Shown here in pieces: positions 52,804-62,458 of a DNA stretch of 64,000 nt. Made by a program: the position numbers and the translations under genes. Below the pieces are notes generated by a model. It ran no database searches, was not told the origin of the DNA, and worked only from the letters and a program-made list of their open reading frames with translations. Every line of letters begins with the position of its first letter. The first letter of the stretch is position 1. This stretch comes from Bifidobacterium scardovii JCM 12489 = DSM 13734 (GTDB lineage Bacteria; Actinomycetota; Actinomycetes; Actinomycetales; Bifidobacteriaceae), in the NCBI RefSeq assembly GCF_001042635.1, contig NZ_AP012331.1, forward strand, positions 2,294,001-2,358,000. The letters run 5' to 3'.

Positions 52804-55800
52804 ATGTCCTCATCGAAACTCGTCGCCACCGCAGCCTGCATGGATTGGCTGACCGACCCGACCGTGTTCGCCGTCAACCGCGAACCCGCGCACTCCGATC
52901 ACCGCTTCTACGACCACGCGCCGCTGCCGGGCGAGACGATGGGACTCAGGCAAAGCCTGGACGGCCGGTGGCGCGTCGCCGTCACCGAGGCGCCCCGCCA
53001 CGCCTTCCCCTCCTTCCCCACCGCCACTGCAGCCGCCGCCGGCAACGCCGCTCCCGCCACCGCCCAAACCAACGCAACCAGCCCGACCAGCCCAACCACC
53101 GCCAACGCAACCCCCGATTTCGCGCTGCCGGACTACGACGACACCGCCTTCAGCGGCGTCGAGGTCCCCTCCATGCTGGAAATGGCCGGGCTGCTCACCC
53201 CCAAGTACGTCAACCAGCAGTATCCGTGGGACGGCCACGCCGACCCGAAGGCGCCGGATATCCCGGATCACGGCCATGTCGCGGTCTACCGGCGCGACTT
53301 CGCCCCGAGCGCGACGATACAGGCCGCCCTGCGGGCCGGCCGCCGCGTCACCGTCACCTTCCACGGCGCCGCAACCGCGATCTACGTGTGGCTCAACGGC
53401 GCGTTCATCGGCTATGCGGAGGATTCCTTCACCCCCAGCGAGTTCGACGTCACCGCCGCCCTGCGCGAGGACGGCAATATCCTGACCGTCGCCTGCTACG
53501 AATTCGCGAGCGCCAGCTGGCTCGAGGACCAGGACTTCTGGCGCCTGCACGGCCTGTTCCGCAGCGTCGAGATCACCGCACAGCCGGCCGCGCACATCGA
53601 GGACCTGCACGTCACCGCGGATTACGACCATGTGAGCGGCGGCGGCACGCTGGACGTGCGCGCCATCGTCCGGGACGCCGACAGGGCCGGCCGCGCCAAG
53701 GTCTCGCTGGCCGACACCGACGGATCCGTGCTGTGGTGCGATGATTACGACGTCGCCTCCATCGTCGACACCCTCGACGGCTCCCGGTTCACCGACAGCA
53801 CGATCGGCACCGCCGCGATCCGCTTCGGCACGGCGCTGGCCTCTGTGCTCCCCTGGAGCGCCGAGGACCCCCGTCTGTACACGCTGACGATCACCCTGAC
53901 GAGCGATTCGGGCGAGATCATCGAAGTGGTGCCGCAGCGGTTCGGCTTCCGCCGCTTCGCCATAGTCGACGGCATCATGACGCTTAACGGCAAGCGCATC
54001 GTGTTCAGGGGCGCCGACCGCCATGAGTTCGACGCGCGCCGGGGCCGCGCCATCACCGAAGCCGACATGATCGCCGATCTGACCATATGCAAGCGCAACA
54101 ACATCAACGCCATCCGCGCCTCGCACTACCCGAACCAGTCACGCTGGTACGAACTGTGCGACGAGTACGGCATCTACCTGATCGACGAGACGAACCTCGA
54201 GACGCACGGCACCTGGTCCTCCCCCGGCGACGTGGTAATGTCCGACACCGCCGTGCCGGGCAGCGACGAGCGGTGGCTCGGCGCGTGCGTGGACCGCGTC
54301 GCCAATATGATCGGCAGGGACCGCAACCACCCGAGCGTGCTGATCTGGTCGCTGGGCAACGAATCGTACGCGGGCGACGTGTTCCGCGCGATGTACCGCT
54401 TCGCGCACACCGCCGACCCGACCCGGCCGGTCCATTACGAGGGCATGACGTGGAACCGCGACTACGAGGACGTCACCGACATCGAAACGCGCATGTACGC
54501 CAAGCCCGATGAGATCGAACGGTATCTGACCGATGACCCGCGCAAGCCGTACCTCTCCTGCGAGTACATGCACGCCATGGGCAATTCGGTCGGCGGGCTG
54601 CACGAATACGTCGCTCTGGAACGCTACCCGCACTATCAGGGCGGGTTCATCTGGGACTTCATCGATCAGGCGATCTGGCAGCGCATCGGCGACGGCACCG
54701 AGCGGCTCGCCTACGGCGGCGATTTCGGCGACCGCCCGTGCGATTACGAGTTCTCCGGCAACGGCCTGGTGTTCGCCGACCGCACGCCGACGCCGAAGCT
54801 GCAGGAGGTCAAGCGGCTGTATGCGAACGTGACGATCACGCCGAACGGCCACGGCGTGGCGATCGCCAACGGCAACCTGTTCCGTTCCACGGAGGGCGAC
54901 CTGTTCACCGCGCGCATGCTGGTGAACGGAGAGCCGCGCTGGCAGGCCGACTGCCGGTTCGCGGTGGCCGCCGGCGAGACGCGCGAGTTCCCGATCATGT
55001 TCCCGGATGCCGCAGCCCTTGCGGCCGGCGCACGCGGGCTCGGCGCGGACGGCACGATCGTCGAGGTCACGTACGAGGTCAGCCAGCGGCTCGCCGAGTC
55101 GACGCCGTGGGCTCCGGCCGGATACGAGATCACCTTCGGCCAGTTCACGGAGCGCGTCGACGGCGTGGCCGCCGCGCCGGATCCGGCCGCGCGCGCGGAT
55201 TCCGGCGAATCCGATGCCGGCCCATCGTCCCCGTCGGGTTCCGGCTCGGTGACGATGGGCCGCTGGAACATCGGCGTCAGGACCCCGGACAGCGAAATCC
55301 TGCTGTCGCGGGCGCACGGCGGCATCATCTCCTTTGTGCGGGACGGCCGCGAGATGGTGATCCGGCGACCCTCGATCACCTGCTTCCGCCCGCTGATCGA
55401 CAACGACCGCGGCAACGCGAGCGGCTTCGACCGCGCGCAATGGTTCGGGGCCGGCCGCTACGCGAGCGTCACCGGCACGCGCATCGAACGCACCGACGCC
55501 GGCGTGACCGCCGAGTACACCTACGCGCTGGCCGAGCCGAACCGCACTGCAGTGACCGTCCGCTACGCGGTGGATGCCTCCAGCGGGCGCATCCGCCTGA
55601 CAGTGAACTATCCGGGCGGGGCGCAGGCGCCGACGCTGCCGGCGTTCGGCTTGGAATGGATGCTGCCCGAGCAGTACGCGAATCTGCGGTTCTATGGTCT
55701 CGGCCCCGAGGAGACGTACCGCGACCGCCTGCATGGCGCCAGGCTCGGTGTCTTCGAGCGGACCGCGTCCGAGGATTGCGCCGCGTACCTGGTGCCGCAG

Positions 55801-56103
55801 GAGACCGGCAACCATGAGGGCGTGCGCTGGGCCGAGGTGACCGACGGCGACGGCCACGGCATGCGCGTGAGCCAGGCCGGCGACGAGCCCTTCGCGGCGA
55901 GCCTGCTGCCCTACAGCTCGCTCATGCTCGAAGAGGCGACGCACGCCGACGAGCTGCCCGCCGTGCGGCATACGTTCCTGCGTCTGCTCGCCGCCCAGAT
56001 GGGCGTCGGCGGCGACGATTCGTGGGGCGCGCCCGTGCATGAGGCCTATCAGCTGCCCGCGGACCGCCCGTACACGCTCGACGTGACGCTCGAACTGATC
56101 TGA
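52804..56103 (+). CDS. lacZ: Beta-galactosidase, glycoside hydrolase family 2
   Basis: A 1099-residue GH2 enzyme that hydrolyses lactose and related galactosides. The acid/base Glu is in WSLGNESYAG and the nucleophile Glu in YLSCEYMHAMGNS. GGFIWDFIDQAIW and the N-terminal sugar-binding WLEDQDFWRLHGLFR are present. A Thr/Ala/Asn-rich insert near residues 75-105 is unusual. No signal peptide is seen, so it acts inside the cell on sugar brought in by the divergent symporter. The ATG at 52804 is preferred; a GTG at 52768 is in frame with a weaker context. Confidence 0.95.
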   Translation: MSSSKLVATAACMDWLTDPTVFAVNREPAHSDHRFYDHAPLPGETMGLRQSLDGRWRVAVTEAPRHAFPSFPTATAAAAGNAAPATAQTNATSPTSPTTANATPDFALPDYDDTAFSGVEVPSMLEMAGLLTPKYVNQQYPWDGHADPKAPDIPDHGHVAVYRRDFAPSATIQAALRAGRRVTVTFHGAATAIYVWLNGAFIGYAEDSFTPSEFDVTAALREDGNILTVACYEFASASWLEDQDFWRLHGLFRSVEITAQPAAHIEDLHVTADYDHVSGGGTLDVRAIVRDADRAGRAKVSLADTDGSVLWCDDYDVASIVDTLDGSRFTDSTIGTAAIRFGTALASVLPWSAEDPRLYTLTITLTSDSGEIIEVVPQRFGFRRFAIVDGIMTLNGKRIVFRGADRHEFDARRGRAITEADMIADLTICKRNNINAIRASHYPNQSRWYELCDEYGIYLIDETNLETHGTWSSPGDVVMSDTAVPGSDERWLGACVDRVANMIGRDRNHPSVLIWSLGNESYAGDVFRAMYRFAHTADPTRPVHYEGMTWNRDYEDVTDIETRMYAKPDEIERYLTDDPRKPYLSCEYMHAMGNSVGGLHEYVALERYPHYQGGFIWDFIDQAIWQRIGDGTERLAYGGDFGDRPCDYEFSGNGLVFADRTPTPKLQEVKRLYANVTITPNGHGVAIANGNLFRSTEGDLFTARMLVNGEPRWQADCRFAVAAGETREFPIMFPDAAALAAGARGLGADGTIVEVTYEVSQRLAESTPWAPAGYEITFGQFTERVDGVAAAPDPAARADSGESDAGPSSPSGSGSVTMGRWNIGVRTPDSEILLSRAHGGIISFVRDGREMVIRRPSITCFRPLIDNDRGNASGFDRAQWFGAGRYASVTGTRIERTDAGVTAEYTYALAEPNRTAVTVRYAVDASSGRIRLTVNYPGGAQAPTLPAFGLEWMLPEQYANLRFYGLGPEETYRDRLHGARLGVFERTASEDCAAYLVPQETGNHEGVRWAEVTDGDGHGMRVSQAGDEPFAASLLPYSSLMLEEATHADELPAVRHTFLRLLAAQMGVGGDDSWGAPVHEAYQLPADRPYTLDVTLELI

Positions 56104-56111
56104 TTAATCCG

Positions 56112-56140
56112 CCGGGGGCCGCATCCCGTGCGTCCCCCGG
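56112..56140. terminator. Bidirectional terminator
   Basis: CCGGGGG (56112-56118) and CCCCCGG (56134-56140) enclose a second GCA/TGC stem. It lies between the converging lacZ and the LacI-family gene. Confidence 0.7.
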
Positions 56141-56160
56141 CCCCGTGCCTGCTGGCCGGC

Positions 56161-57171
56161 TCAGTGTGCGGGCACGAAGCTGCCGCGCACTACCAGCGGC
56201 GTGGAGATGAAGGTGTGGTGCCGCACGGCGCGGCGGCGCGCGATCGCCTCGGCCAGCATGGTGATGGCGGTGTCGGCCAGCTCGTTCTGGTCGATCGCAT
56301 AGGTGGTCAGCGGCGGCGAGGTGTATCGCGCGATCGACTGGTCGTTGATGCTCACCACGCTCGTGTCTCGCGGGATCAGCACGCCGGCCGCATTGAACGC
56401 CTGCAGCGCGCCGACCGCGATCGAGTCGGCGGCGATGACGAATGCGTCCGGCAGCGCGCCGGCATGATCGCGGATGGCCAGCTCGCCGAGCCTGCGGCCG
56501 TTGTCGACGGTGAACGCGCCGCCCGCGTAGATCAGCCCATCGGTCTCCACGCCAAGCCGCTCGCTCCAGTTGCGGAAGGCGATCAGCCGGCTGTCCTCGG
56601 GGTAGCCGTGCAGCCCCATGGTGTAGCCGGTGCCGCCGATGTACCCGATGCGACGCTTGCCGGAGGCGATCAGCCGGTCCAGCGCGTCGAGAATGGTCTG
56701 GCTCAGATCCGGCTGCACCGAATCGAACAGATCGGGCGCGGGGTTGACGTCGATGAACACGCCGTACGGCAATACGGCGTGCAGGGCGTGCAGATCGCCG
56801 GCAGACAGCAGCGACGGGCCGATGGCGATGAAGCCGTCGAAATGGGCGGCCTGCCCGATCAGTTCGCCGATCGTCGAAAACGAGGTCAGGTCCATGCGCT
56901 GCCGGCCCGCGCTGCGTTCCAGCACGTCGCGCAATTCGTTGAAATACGCGTCCTGAAGGTCCTCGTCGGGAGTGAAGTTGCTGAGCACCGCGACCGCGCG
57001 GGGCAAGGCGATGCGCGGCGTCTGGGTGGCATAGCCCAGTTCCTCGCTCACCGCGATGATCTTGCGCCGCGTATCGTCCTTGACCGACAGCGTCGGGTCG
57101 CCGTTGAGCAGCCTGGATACCGTGGCCTGGGAGTATCCCGCGCGCTGCGCTATTTCCCTGATCGTGACCAT
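56161..57171 (-). CDS. LacI-family regulator of the lactose module
   Basis: A 336-residue regulator. The helix-turn-helix is TIREIAQRAGYSQATVSRLL, with a LacI-type sensor domain similar to EbgR/GalR (AVAVLSNFTPDEDLQDAYFN, GKRRIGYIGG). The start at 57169-57171 follows GGGAGA. An operator of the same AGTAAA-N4-TTTACT type lies 84 bases upstream, so it probably represses itself along with the symporter and lacZ. It converges on lacZ. Confidence 0.9.
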   Translation of the reverse strand: MVTIREIAQRAGYSQATVSRLLNGDPTLSVKDDTRRKIIAVSEELGYATQTPRIALPRAVAVLSNFTPDEDLQDAYFNELRDVLERSAGRQRMDLTSFSTIGELIGQAAHFDGFIAIGPSLLSAGDLHALHAVLPYGVFIDVNPAPDLFDSVQPDLSQTILDALDRLIASGKRRIGYIGGTGYTMGLHGYPEDSRLIAFRNWSERLGVETDGLIYAGGAFTVDNGRRLGELAIRDHAGALPDAFVIAADSIAVGALQAFNAAGVLIPRDTSVVSINDQSIARYTSPPLTTYAIDQNELADTAITMLAEAIARRRAVRHHTFISTPLVVRGSFVPAH

Positions 57172-57254
57172 GATCGGCTCTCCCCTCGATATGGCCCGTA
57201 TGGCACGCATGCGCACCGCGCGGCGCGGCGCAAGTATGGTCATACGTCGCATTC

Positions 57255-57270
57255 AGTAAATTTCTTTACT
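57255..57270. promoter_or_regulatory. LacI-type operator 3, before the regulator gene
   Basis: Perfect palindrome AGTAAA-TTTC-TTTACT. It matches operators 1 and 2, indicating autoregulation. Confidence 0.75.
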
Positions 57271-57476
57271 TTCCAGTGTAGCGTACCATCACTGCCGACA
57301 TCGCGGAAAGCATACTGAACGCCCAGAGGCGCCAGACACAACCACAGGCAGCGGAGAGCCTCCGCCATACCTTAGCCATACCTTTAGGGGTCATATATAG
57401 CAGCTTGTGCGACATGCCAACAAGGTCCATGCCTCGCCTACTCTGCCCCAAGGCTAAGGACGGAAGCAAGACCGCC
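57271..57476. other. Intergenic; possible minus-strand promoter only
   Basis: No gene is seen. A minus-strand -35-like TTGGCA (57415-57420) and -10-like TATATG (57392-57397) are 17 bases apart and point toward the regulator gene. Confidence 0.35.
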
Positions 57477-58244
57477 CTACTCGAATGCGAGATAATCGAT
57501 CAGCGCGCCGATCAGATCCGTGGTATGCGCGTCCCGGACAAAGCCGAGATACATGTCGCCGTTGGGCTCATCGGTGCCGAAACGGCCGGTCCACGTCGAG
57601 GAACGCGACAGATTCAGCCCATAGGCGTACGGCTCGCCGTCGGTCGTGATCGAATCGTCCTCGTCGGACTTCGTCGGCGAATCGAACTCCTGCGCGTCAT
57701 CGGCCAGCTTCGCCGCCTCGTCCTTGCCCAGCGCCTCGTCGAGCGGCACGATCATGCCCCGCGACACGATGGTCTGGAAGGCGTCCTTCGGCGCGATGAT
57801 GGCCGTCAGGTTGCCCATGTAGTACTGGGTCGACAGCTTGGCGTCCGAACCGTCCGTGTACGAGCTCGACGACGTGTAGGTCGAATCGAAATAGATGGTG
57901 TCGGGGTCGGCGCCGGCGGCCTTGGCGAACTCCTCCGACATGGCGTCGATGCTCTGCGAGTCCTCGACCATGTCCATCACCATGATCTCGAGGCGCATCT
58001 GCGGCGCGGGATTGAGCATATGCACGACGATCGCCACGACCAGCGCGACGATGCCGACCGCCAGCAGGCTCCACCCGAGGAAGTGCTCCCGGAAGAACGC
58101 CCAGCGCTCGCGCCCGCGCAGCCGGCGGAAGGTCTCGATCTTCGACTCCTCGGCATTGCTCGGCGCCGCCGCCAGATCGCTGACCATCCGCAGTTGCTCC
58201 TCGGTCAGCGGCCGACCCTTGGTACGATCGTCATCCCGTGCCAT
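57477..58244 (-). CDS. Single-pass membrane protein of unknown function
   Basis: A 255-residue protein with a charged 70-residue N-terminus, one membrane segment (LLAVGIVALVVAIVVHML) and a 160-residue outer domain rich in Asp, Ser and Thr (for example DSTYTSSSSYTDGSDAK and DDSITTDGEPYAYGLNLS). I do not recognise the family. The ATG at 58242-58244 has AAAGG eight bases upstream; a GTG three codons earlier is less likely. It stands alone between the lactose and exporter units. Confidence 0.75.
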   Translation of the reverse strand: MARDDDRTKGRPLTEEQLRMVSDLAAAPSNAEESKIETFRRLRGRERWAFFREHFLGWSLLAVGIVALVVAIVVHMLNPAPQMRLEIMVMDMVEDSQSIDAMSEEFAKAAGADPDTIYFDSTYTSSSSYTDGSDAKLSTQYYMGNLTAIIAPKDAFQTIVSRGMIVPLDEALGKDEAAKLADDAQEFDSPTKSDEDDSITTDGEPYAYGLNLSRSSTWTGRFGTDEPNGDMYLGFVRDAHTTDLIGALIDYLAFE

Positions 58245-58466
58245 TACCAGCACCTTTCATCCGTATTGCGGGCATTCACCCCATTCACGTTATCCCCCGC
58301 ACCTTACCGTACGGTGACATTGACGGCTCGTCCCGCACTCGGCGGACATGCCCGGGGCGTCCCGTCGGATCATTCGTCGACACGGAGCCCGATCCCAAAA
58401 GATGGTCATAGCCCGAAGACCGAGCCATGACCACCCCAGTCGGCTGCCGCAGGCAGTCCGTTCCGA

Positions 58467-60482
58467 TTACTCCAGCTCCACGGCACCCGTGTAAAGCTGG
58501 TAATATTCCCCTCGCTGCGCGATCAGCTCGTCGTGCGAGCCGCGCTCGATGATGTTGCCGTGATCGAGCACCATGATCACGTCGGAGTTGCGCACGGTGG
58601 ACAGGCGGTGGGCGATGACGAAGACCGTACGGCCCTTCATCAGGTTGTCCATGCCGGCCTGCACGACCTCCTCGGTGCGGGTGTCGATCGACGACGTGGC
58701 CTCGTCGAGGATCAGCGCCGGCGGGTCGGCCACCGCGGCGCGCGCGATGGAGATCAGCTGGCGCTGGCCTTGGGACAGGCCGGAGCCGTCACCCTCGAGG
58801 ATCGTGTCGTAGCCCTTGGGCAGCATGCGGATGAAGCCGTCCGCATTGACCAGGCGCGCGGCCTCGATGCACTCCGCATCGGTGGCGTTCAGGCGGCCGT
58901 ACCGGATGTTGTCCATCACGGTGCCGGTGAACAGGTTCACGTCCTGCAGCACGATGCCCAGCGAGCGGCGCAGGTCGGGCTTCTTGATGCCGGCCACGGA
59001 GATGCCGTCGTACAGGATCTGCCCTTCCTGGATATCGTAGAAGCGGTTGATGAGGTTGGTCACCGTGGTCTTGCCGGCGCCGGTTGCGCCGACGAGCGCG
59101 ATCTTCTGGCCGGGCTTGGCGAACCAGGTGATGTCGTGCAGCACCGGCTTGTCCGGGTTGTAGCCGAAGGTCACGTTGGTGAAGCGCACGTCGCCACGCA
59201 GCAGCGTGTAGCGCCCGTCAGGCGAGGTGATCGCCTGCTCCTTGGCCTTCATCGCCACGTCACGGGCGGAACCGCGCAGCTTCTCGGCGGCCTTCAGGGA
59301 CCGCGTGCCGTCGTCGCCGGCCTCGCGCTTCCACGCCCAGTGGCCGGTCTCGCGGTCGACCTCTTTCATCGTGCGCCCGTCCTCGCCGAGTTCGACGTTG
59401 ACGAGGGTGACGGTGCCGTTGTCGGACTCGATCGGCTCATCCATCAGCTTGAAGATACGCGAGGCGCCAGCGAGCGCCATCATCACCATGGTCAGCTGCT
59501 GGGAGACCTGGCCGATCGGGTTGATGAACGAGCGGGACAGGGTCAGCAGGGAGACGAGCGTGCCGAGGGTGAGCGGCTTGACGCCGGTCAGGCCGATGTC
59601 GTTGACGCCGGCCAGCGAGACGGCGGCGCCGATGATGGCGAGCAGGATGTACAGCAGGTAGCCCATGTTGCCGACGACCGGCATGGTGACATTGCCCCAG
59701 GTGTTCGCCTCGGCGGACGCCTCGAAGAGCTCCTCGTTCTTCTCGTCGAAGGTCTTCTGGGTGGCGTCTTCGTGGTTGAAGACCTTGATGACCTTCTGGC
59801 CGTTGACGGACTCCTCCACGAAGGCGTTCACGTCGCCGATCCACACCTGCTGCTTGACGAAGTAGCGGCCGGAGCGGCTCACGATCTTGCGCACGATAAA
59901 GTAGAGCAGGACGGTGAACACGATCACGAACGCGGTGAACGGGATCGAGAGCCACAGCATGGACAGCAGCGCCGCGATCGCGGAGATGATCGAGGAGAAC
60001 ATCTGCGGGAACGACTGCGAGATCGCCTGGCGCAGCGTATCGGTGTCGTTCGTGTAGTGGCTCATGATGTCGCCGTGCTCATGGCTGTCGAAATAGCGGA
60101 TCGGCAGCTTCTGCTGGTGGGCGAACATGTCGTCGCGGATCTTCTTCAGCGTGCCCTGCTCGACGGTGACGATCAGCCACTGCCAGGCCCAGGACGCCAC
60201 GATGCCGGCCACGTACAGGCAGCCCATGAACGTGATCGCGCGCAGCAGCGGCGCCCAGTCCGGGTTCGACTCCCCCACCATCGGCAGGATGTAGGTGTCG
60301 ATCAGCGACTGGAGGAACAGCGCGGAACCGGCCTGCGCGGCGGCGCCGATCAGGATGCACGCCACGATGGCGATGACGCGCCACTTGTACTGGAAGATAT
60401 AGCCGAAGATGCGCTTGATGGTGCCAGGTTCGGCTTTGCCCATGGCGGGCTTGCGGTTCTTGAAGCTCTGGTCGTTGCTCAT
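58467..60482 (-). CDS. ABC exporter half-transporter, catalytic-site subunit
   Basis: A 671-residue transporter with six membrane segments fused to an ATPase. Walker A is VGATGAGKTTVTNLI, the signature LSQGQRQLISIARA, and Walker B LILDEATSSID with the catalytic Glu present. A charged linker of 60 or so residues (near 360-420) is inserted before the ATPase domain. It overlaps its partner gene by four bases and should form a heterodimer with it. The type resembles multidrug or lipid exporters; the substrate is unknown. Confidence 0.92.
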   Translation of the reverse strand: MSNDQSFKNRKPAMGKAEPGTIKRIFGYIFQYKWRVIAIVACILIGAAAQAGSALFLQSLIDTYILPMVGESNPDWAPLLRAITFMGCLYVAGIVASWAWQWLIVTVEQGTLKKIRDDMFAHQQKLPIRYFDSHEHGDIMSHYTNDTDTLRQAISQSFPQMFSSIISAIAALLSMLWLSIPFTAFVIVFTVLLYFIVRKIVSRSGRYFVKQQVWIGDVNAFVEESVNGQKVIKVFNHEDATQKTFDEKNEELFEASAEANTWGNVTMPVVGNMGYLLYILLAIIGAAVSLAGVNDIGLTGVKPLTLGTLVSLLTLSRSFINPIGQVSQQLTMVMMALAGASRIFKLMDEPIESDNGTVTLVNVELGEDGRTMKEVDRETGHWAWKREAGDDGTRSLKAAEKLRGSARDVAMKAKEQAITSPDGRYTLLRGDVRFTNVTFGYNPDKPVLHDITWFAKPGQKIALVGATGAGKTTVTNLINRFYDIQEGQILYDGISVAGIKKPDLRRSLGIVLQDVNLFTGTVMDNIRYGRLNATDAECIEAARLVNADGFIRMLPKGYDTILEGDGSGLSQGQRQLISIARAAVADPPALILDEATSSIDTRTEEVVQAGMDNLMKGRTVFVIAHRLSTVRNSDVIMVLDHGNIIERGSHDELIAQRGEYYQLYTGAVELE

Positions 60483-62458
60483 CGCGCCTCTCCTTCCTTG
60501 GTGTCGGCCGCATCGGTATCGGTCGTGGGCATAGTTACTGTCACCGTCACGGTTTCGGCTGGCTCAGCGGCAACCGGTTCACCGGTAACCCCCTCAGTCG
60601 CCTGAGGCGACAGCTCCCCCTGCGAGGGGGAGCCAGAGATGGCGTCCGGCTGCGCCTGGTTCTTGGTCTGGGATTCGTAGATGGAACGGTATTCGTCGCA
60701 GGTGCCGAGCAGCTCGTCGTGCGTGCCAGAGGCCATGATGCGGCCGTTGTCCATCACGAGGATCATGTCGGATTCCTGCACGGAGGCCACGCGCTGGGCG
60801 ATGATGATCTTCGTGGTGTCCGGGATCTCGTTGTGGAATGCGGCACGGATCAGCTTGTCGGTCCTGGTGTCGACGGCGCTGGTCGAATCGTCGAGGATCA
60901 GGATCTTCGGCTTCTTCAGCAGCGCGCGGGCGATGCACAGGCGCTGGCGCTGACCGCCGGAGACGTTGATGCCGCCCTGCTCGATGTACGTATCGTACTT
61001 GTCGGGGAATTCCTGGATGAATCCGTCGGCCTGCGCGAGCCGCGCGGCGTGACGGATCTCCTCGTCGGTGGCGTTCGGATTGCCCCAGCGCAGGTTTTCG
61101 GCGATGGTTCCAGAGAACAGCACGTTCTTCTGCAGCACCATGGCCGCCTGGTCGCGCAACGCCTCGAGGTCGTAGTCGCGCACGTCCACGCCGCCGACCT
61201 TGAGCGAACCGGAGCTCACGTCGTACAGTCGCGGCACGAGCTGCACCAGGCTCGACTTGGCCGAACCGGTGCCGCCGACGATGCCGACGGTCATGCCGGA
61301 GCGGATCGTGAGGTTGATGTCGTCGAGCACGGGCTTTTCGGAGCTGTCGGAGTAACGGAAGGTGACGTGGTCGAACTCGATGGAGCCATCGGCCATGCCG
61401 GTCACCGGATCGGCCGGGTCCGTCACGGTGCTTTCCTCCTGCAGCACCTGGCAGATGCGCTCGGCGGAGGCCTGGGAGATGATGGCCATGACGAAGATCA
61501 TGGACAGCATCATCATGGCCATGAGGATCTGCATGGCATAGGTGACCAGCGCGGTCAGATCGCCGGTGGTCAGGCCCACGGCCGGGTTGTTGCCGGAGGC
61601 GACGATCTGCTGCGCGCCCATCCAGGCGATGAGGATCATCGAGGCGTAGACGCAGACCATCATCAGCGGGCTGTTGAAGCTCATGATGCGCTCGGCCTTG
61701 GTGAAGTCCTTGAAGATGCGCTCGGAGATGCGGCCGAACTTGGAGACCTCGAAGGACTCGCGGTTGTAGGACTTGACCACGCGGATGCCCTGCAGGTTCT
61801 CGTCGACCACGTTGTTCAGCGCGTCATAGGTGTGGAACACGCGCTCGAACACGGGGTGCACGAGCACGGCCAGCCCGCACAGGCCGATCGCGAGGATCGG
61901 GATGCAGGCCAGGAACACCAGGGAGATCGACGGGGAGATGCGGAACGCGAAGATCCAGGCCACGATCACCATGATCGGGGCGCGCACGCCCATGCGGATC
62001 ATCATCATGTAGGCGTTCTGCAGGTTCGTCACGTCGGTGGTCAGGCGGGTCACGATCGAGCCGGTGGAGAACCGGTCGATGTTGGTGAAGCTGAAGCCCT
62101 GCACCTTCTTGAACTGGTCCTGGCGCAGGTTCTTGGCGAAGCCGGCGCCGGCGATGGCCGCGAATTTTCCGGACAGGAAGCCGGCACCCAGCGAGACCAC
62201 CGCGCAAAGCAACAGGATCACGCCGAATTTGATGGTGGCCGGCATGCTGCCGCCAGTGATGCCTTCATCGATCAGCGAGGCCATGATGGTCGGGATTAGG
62301 ATTTCCAGGATGCCTTCGACCGCCACGAGCAACGGCGCCAGGATGCTGGCTTTCTTGTATTCGCGGATCGACTGGCCCAGCGTGCGAATGACATGCTTGG
62401 GCTTATCCGGCTCGACGGCTTTGCGCGACTGCGCAATTGCCTCTTCGGTATTGCTCAC
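60479..62458 (-). CDS. ABC exporter half-transporter, degenerate-site subunit
   Basis: A 659-residue partner. The Walker A motif is altered (VGGTGSAKSSLVQLV, with Ala for a Gly), the signature SGGQRQRLCIARA is intact, and after Walker B the usual Glu is Asp (LILDDSTSAVD). This is the degenerate-site pattern of asymmetric heterodimeric exporters such as LmrCD or BmrCD. A Thr/Val/Glu-rich tail of 60 residues follows. The GTG start overlaps the marR stop (GTGA); the longer open frame upstream lies inside marR. Confidence 0.92.
   Translation of the reverse strand: MSNTEEAIAQSRKAVEPDKPKHVIRTLGQSIREYKKASILAPLLVAVEGILEILIPTIMASLIDEGITGGSMPATIKFGVILLLCAVVSLGAGFLSGKFAAIAGAGFAKNLRQDQFKKVQGFSFTNIDRFSTGSIVTRLTTDVTNLQNAYMMMIRMGVRAPIMVIVAWIFAFRISPSISLVFLACIPILAIGLCGLAVLVHPVFERVFHTYDALNNVVDENLQGIRVVKSYNRESFEVSKFGRISERIFKDFTKAERIMSFNSPLMMVCVYASMILIAWMGAQQIVASGNNPAVGLTTGDLTALVTYAMQILMAMMMLSMIFVMAIISQASAERICQVLQEESTVTDPADPVTGMADGSIEFDHVTFRYSDSSEKPVLDDINLTIRSGMTVGIVGGTGSAKSSLVQLVPRLYDVSSGSLKVGGVDVRDYDLEALRDQAAMVLQKNVLFSGTIAENLRWGNPNATDEEIRHAARLAQADGFIQEFPDKYDTYIEQGGINVSGGQRQRLCIARALLKKPKILILDDSTSAVDTRTDKLIRAAFHNEIPDTTKIIIAQRVASVQESDMILVMDNGRIMASGTHDELLGTCDEYRSIYESQTKNQAQPDAISGSPSQGELSPQATEGVTGEPVAAEPAETVTVTVTMPTTDTDAADTKEGEAR

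Noticed and set aside
57405..57476. Sequence with GGACGGAAGCAAG resembling the SRP RNA apical motif
   Set aside because: The surrounding helix of a 4.5S-type RNA could not be drawn and the motif is imperfect.
58533..62299. Long plus-strand frames of 690 and 526 codons
   Set aside because: Antisense to the ABC exporter genes; His/Asp/Arg-rich composition is typical of shadow frames.
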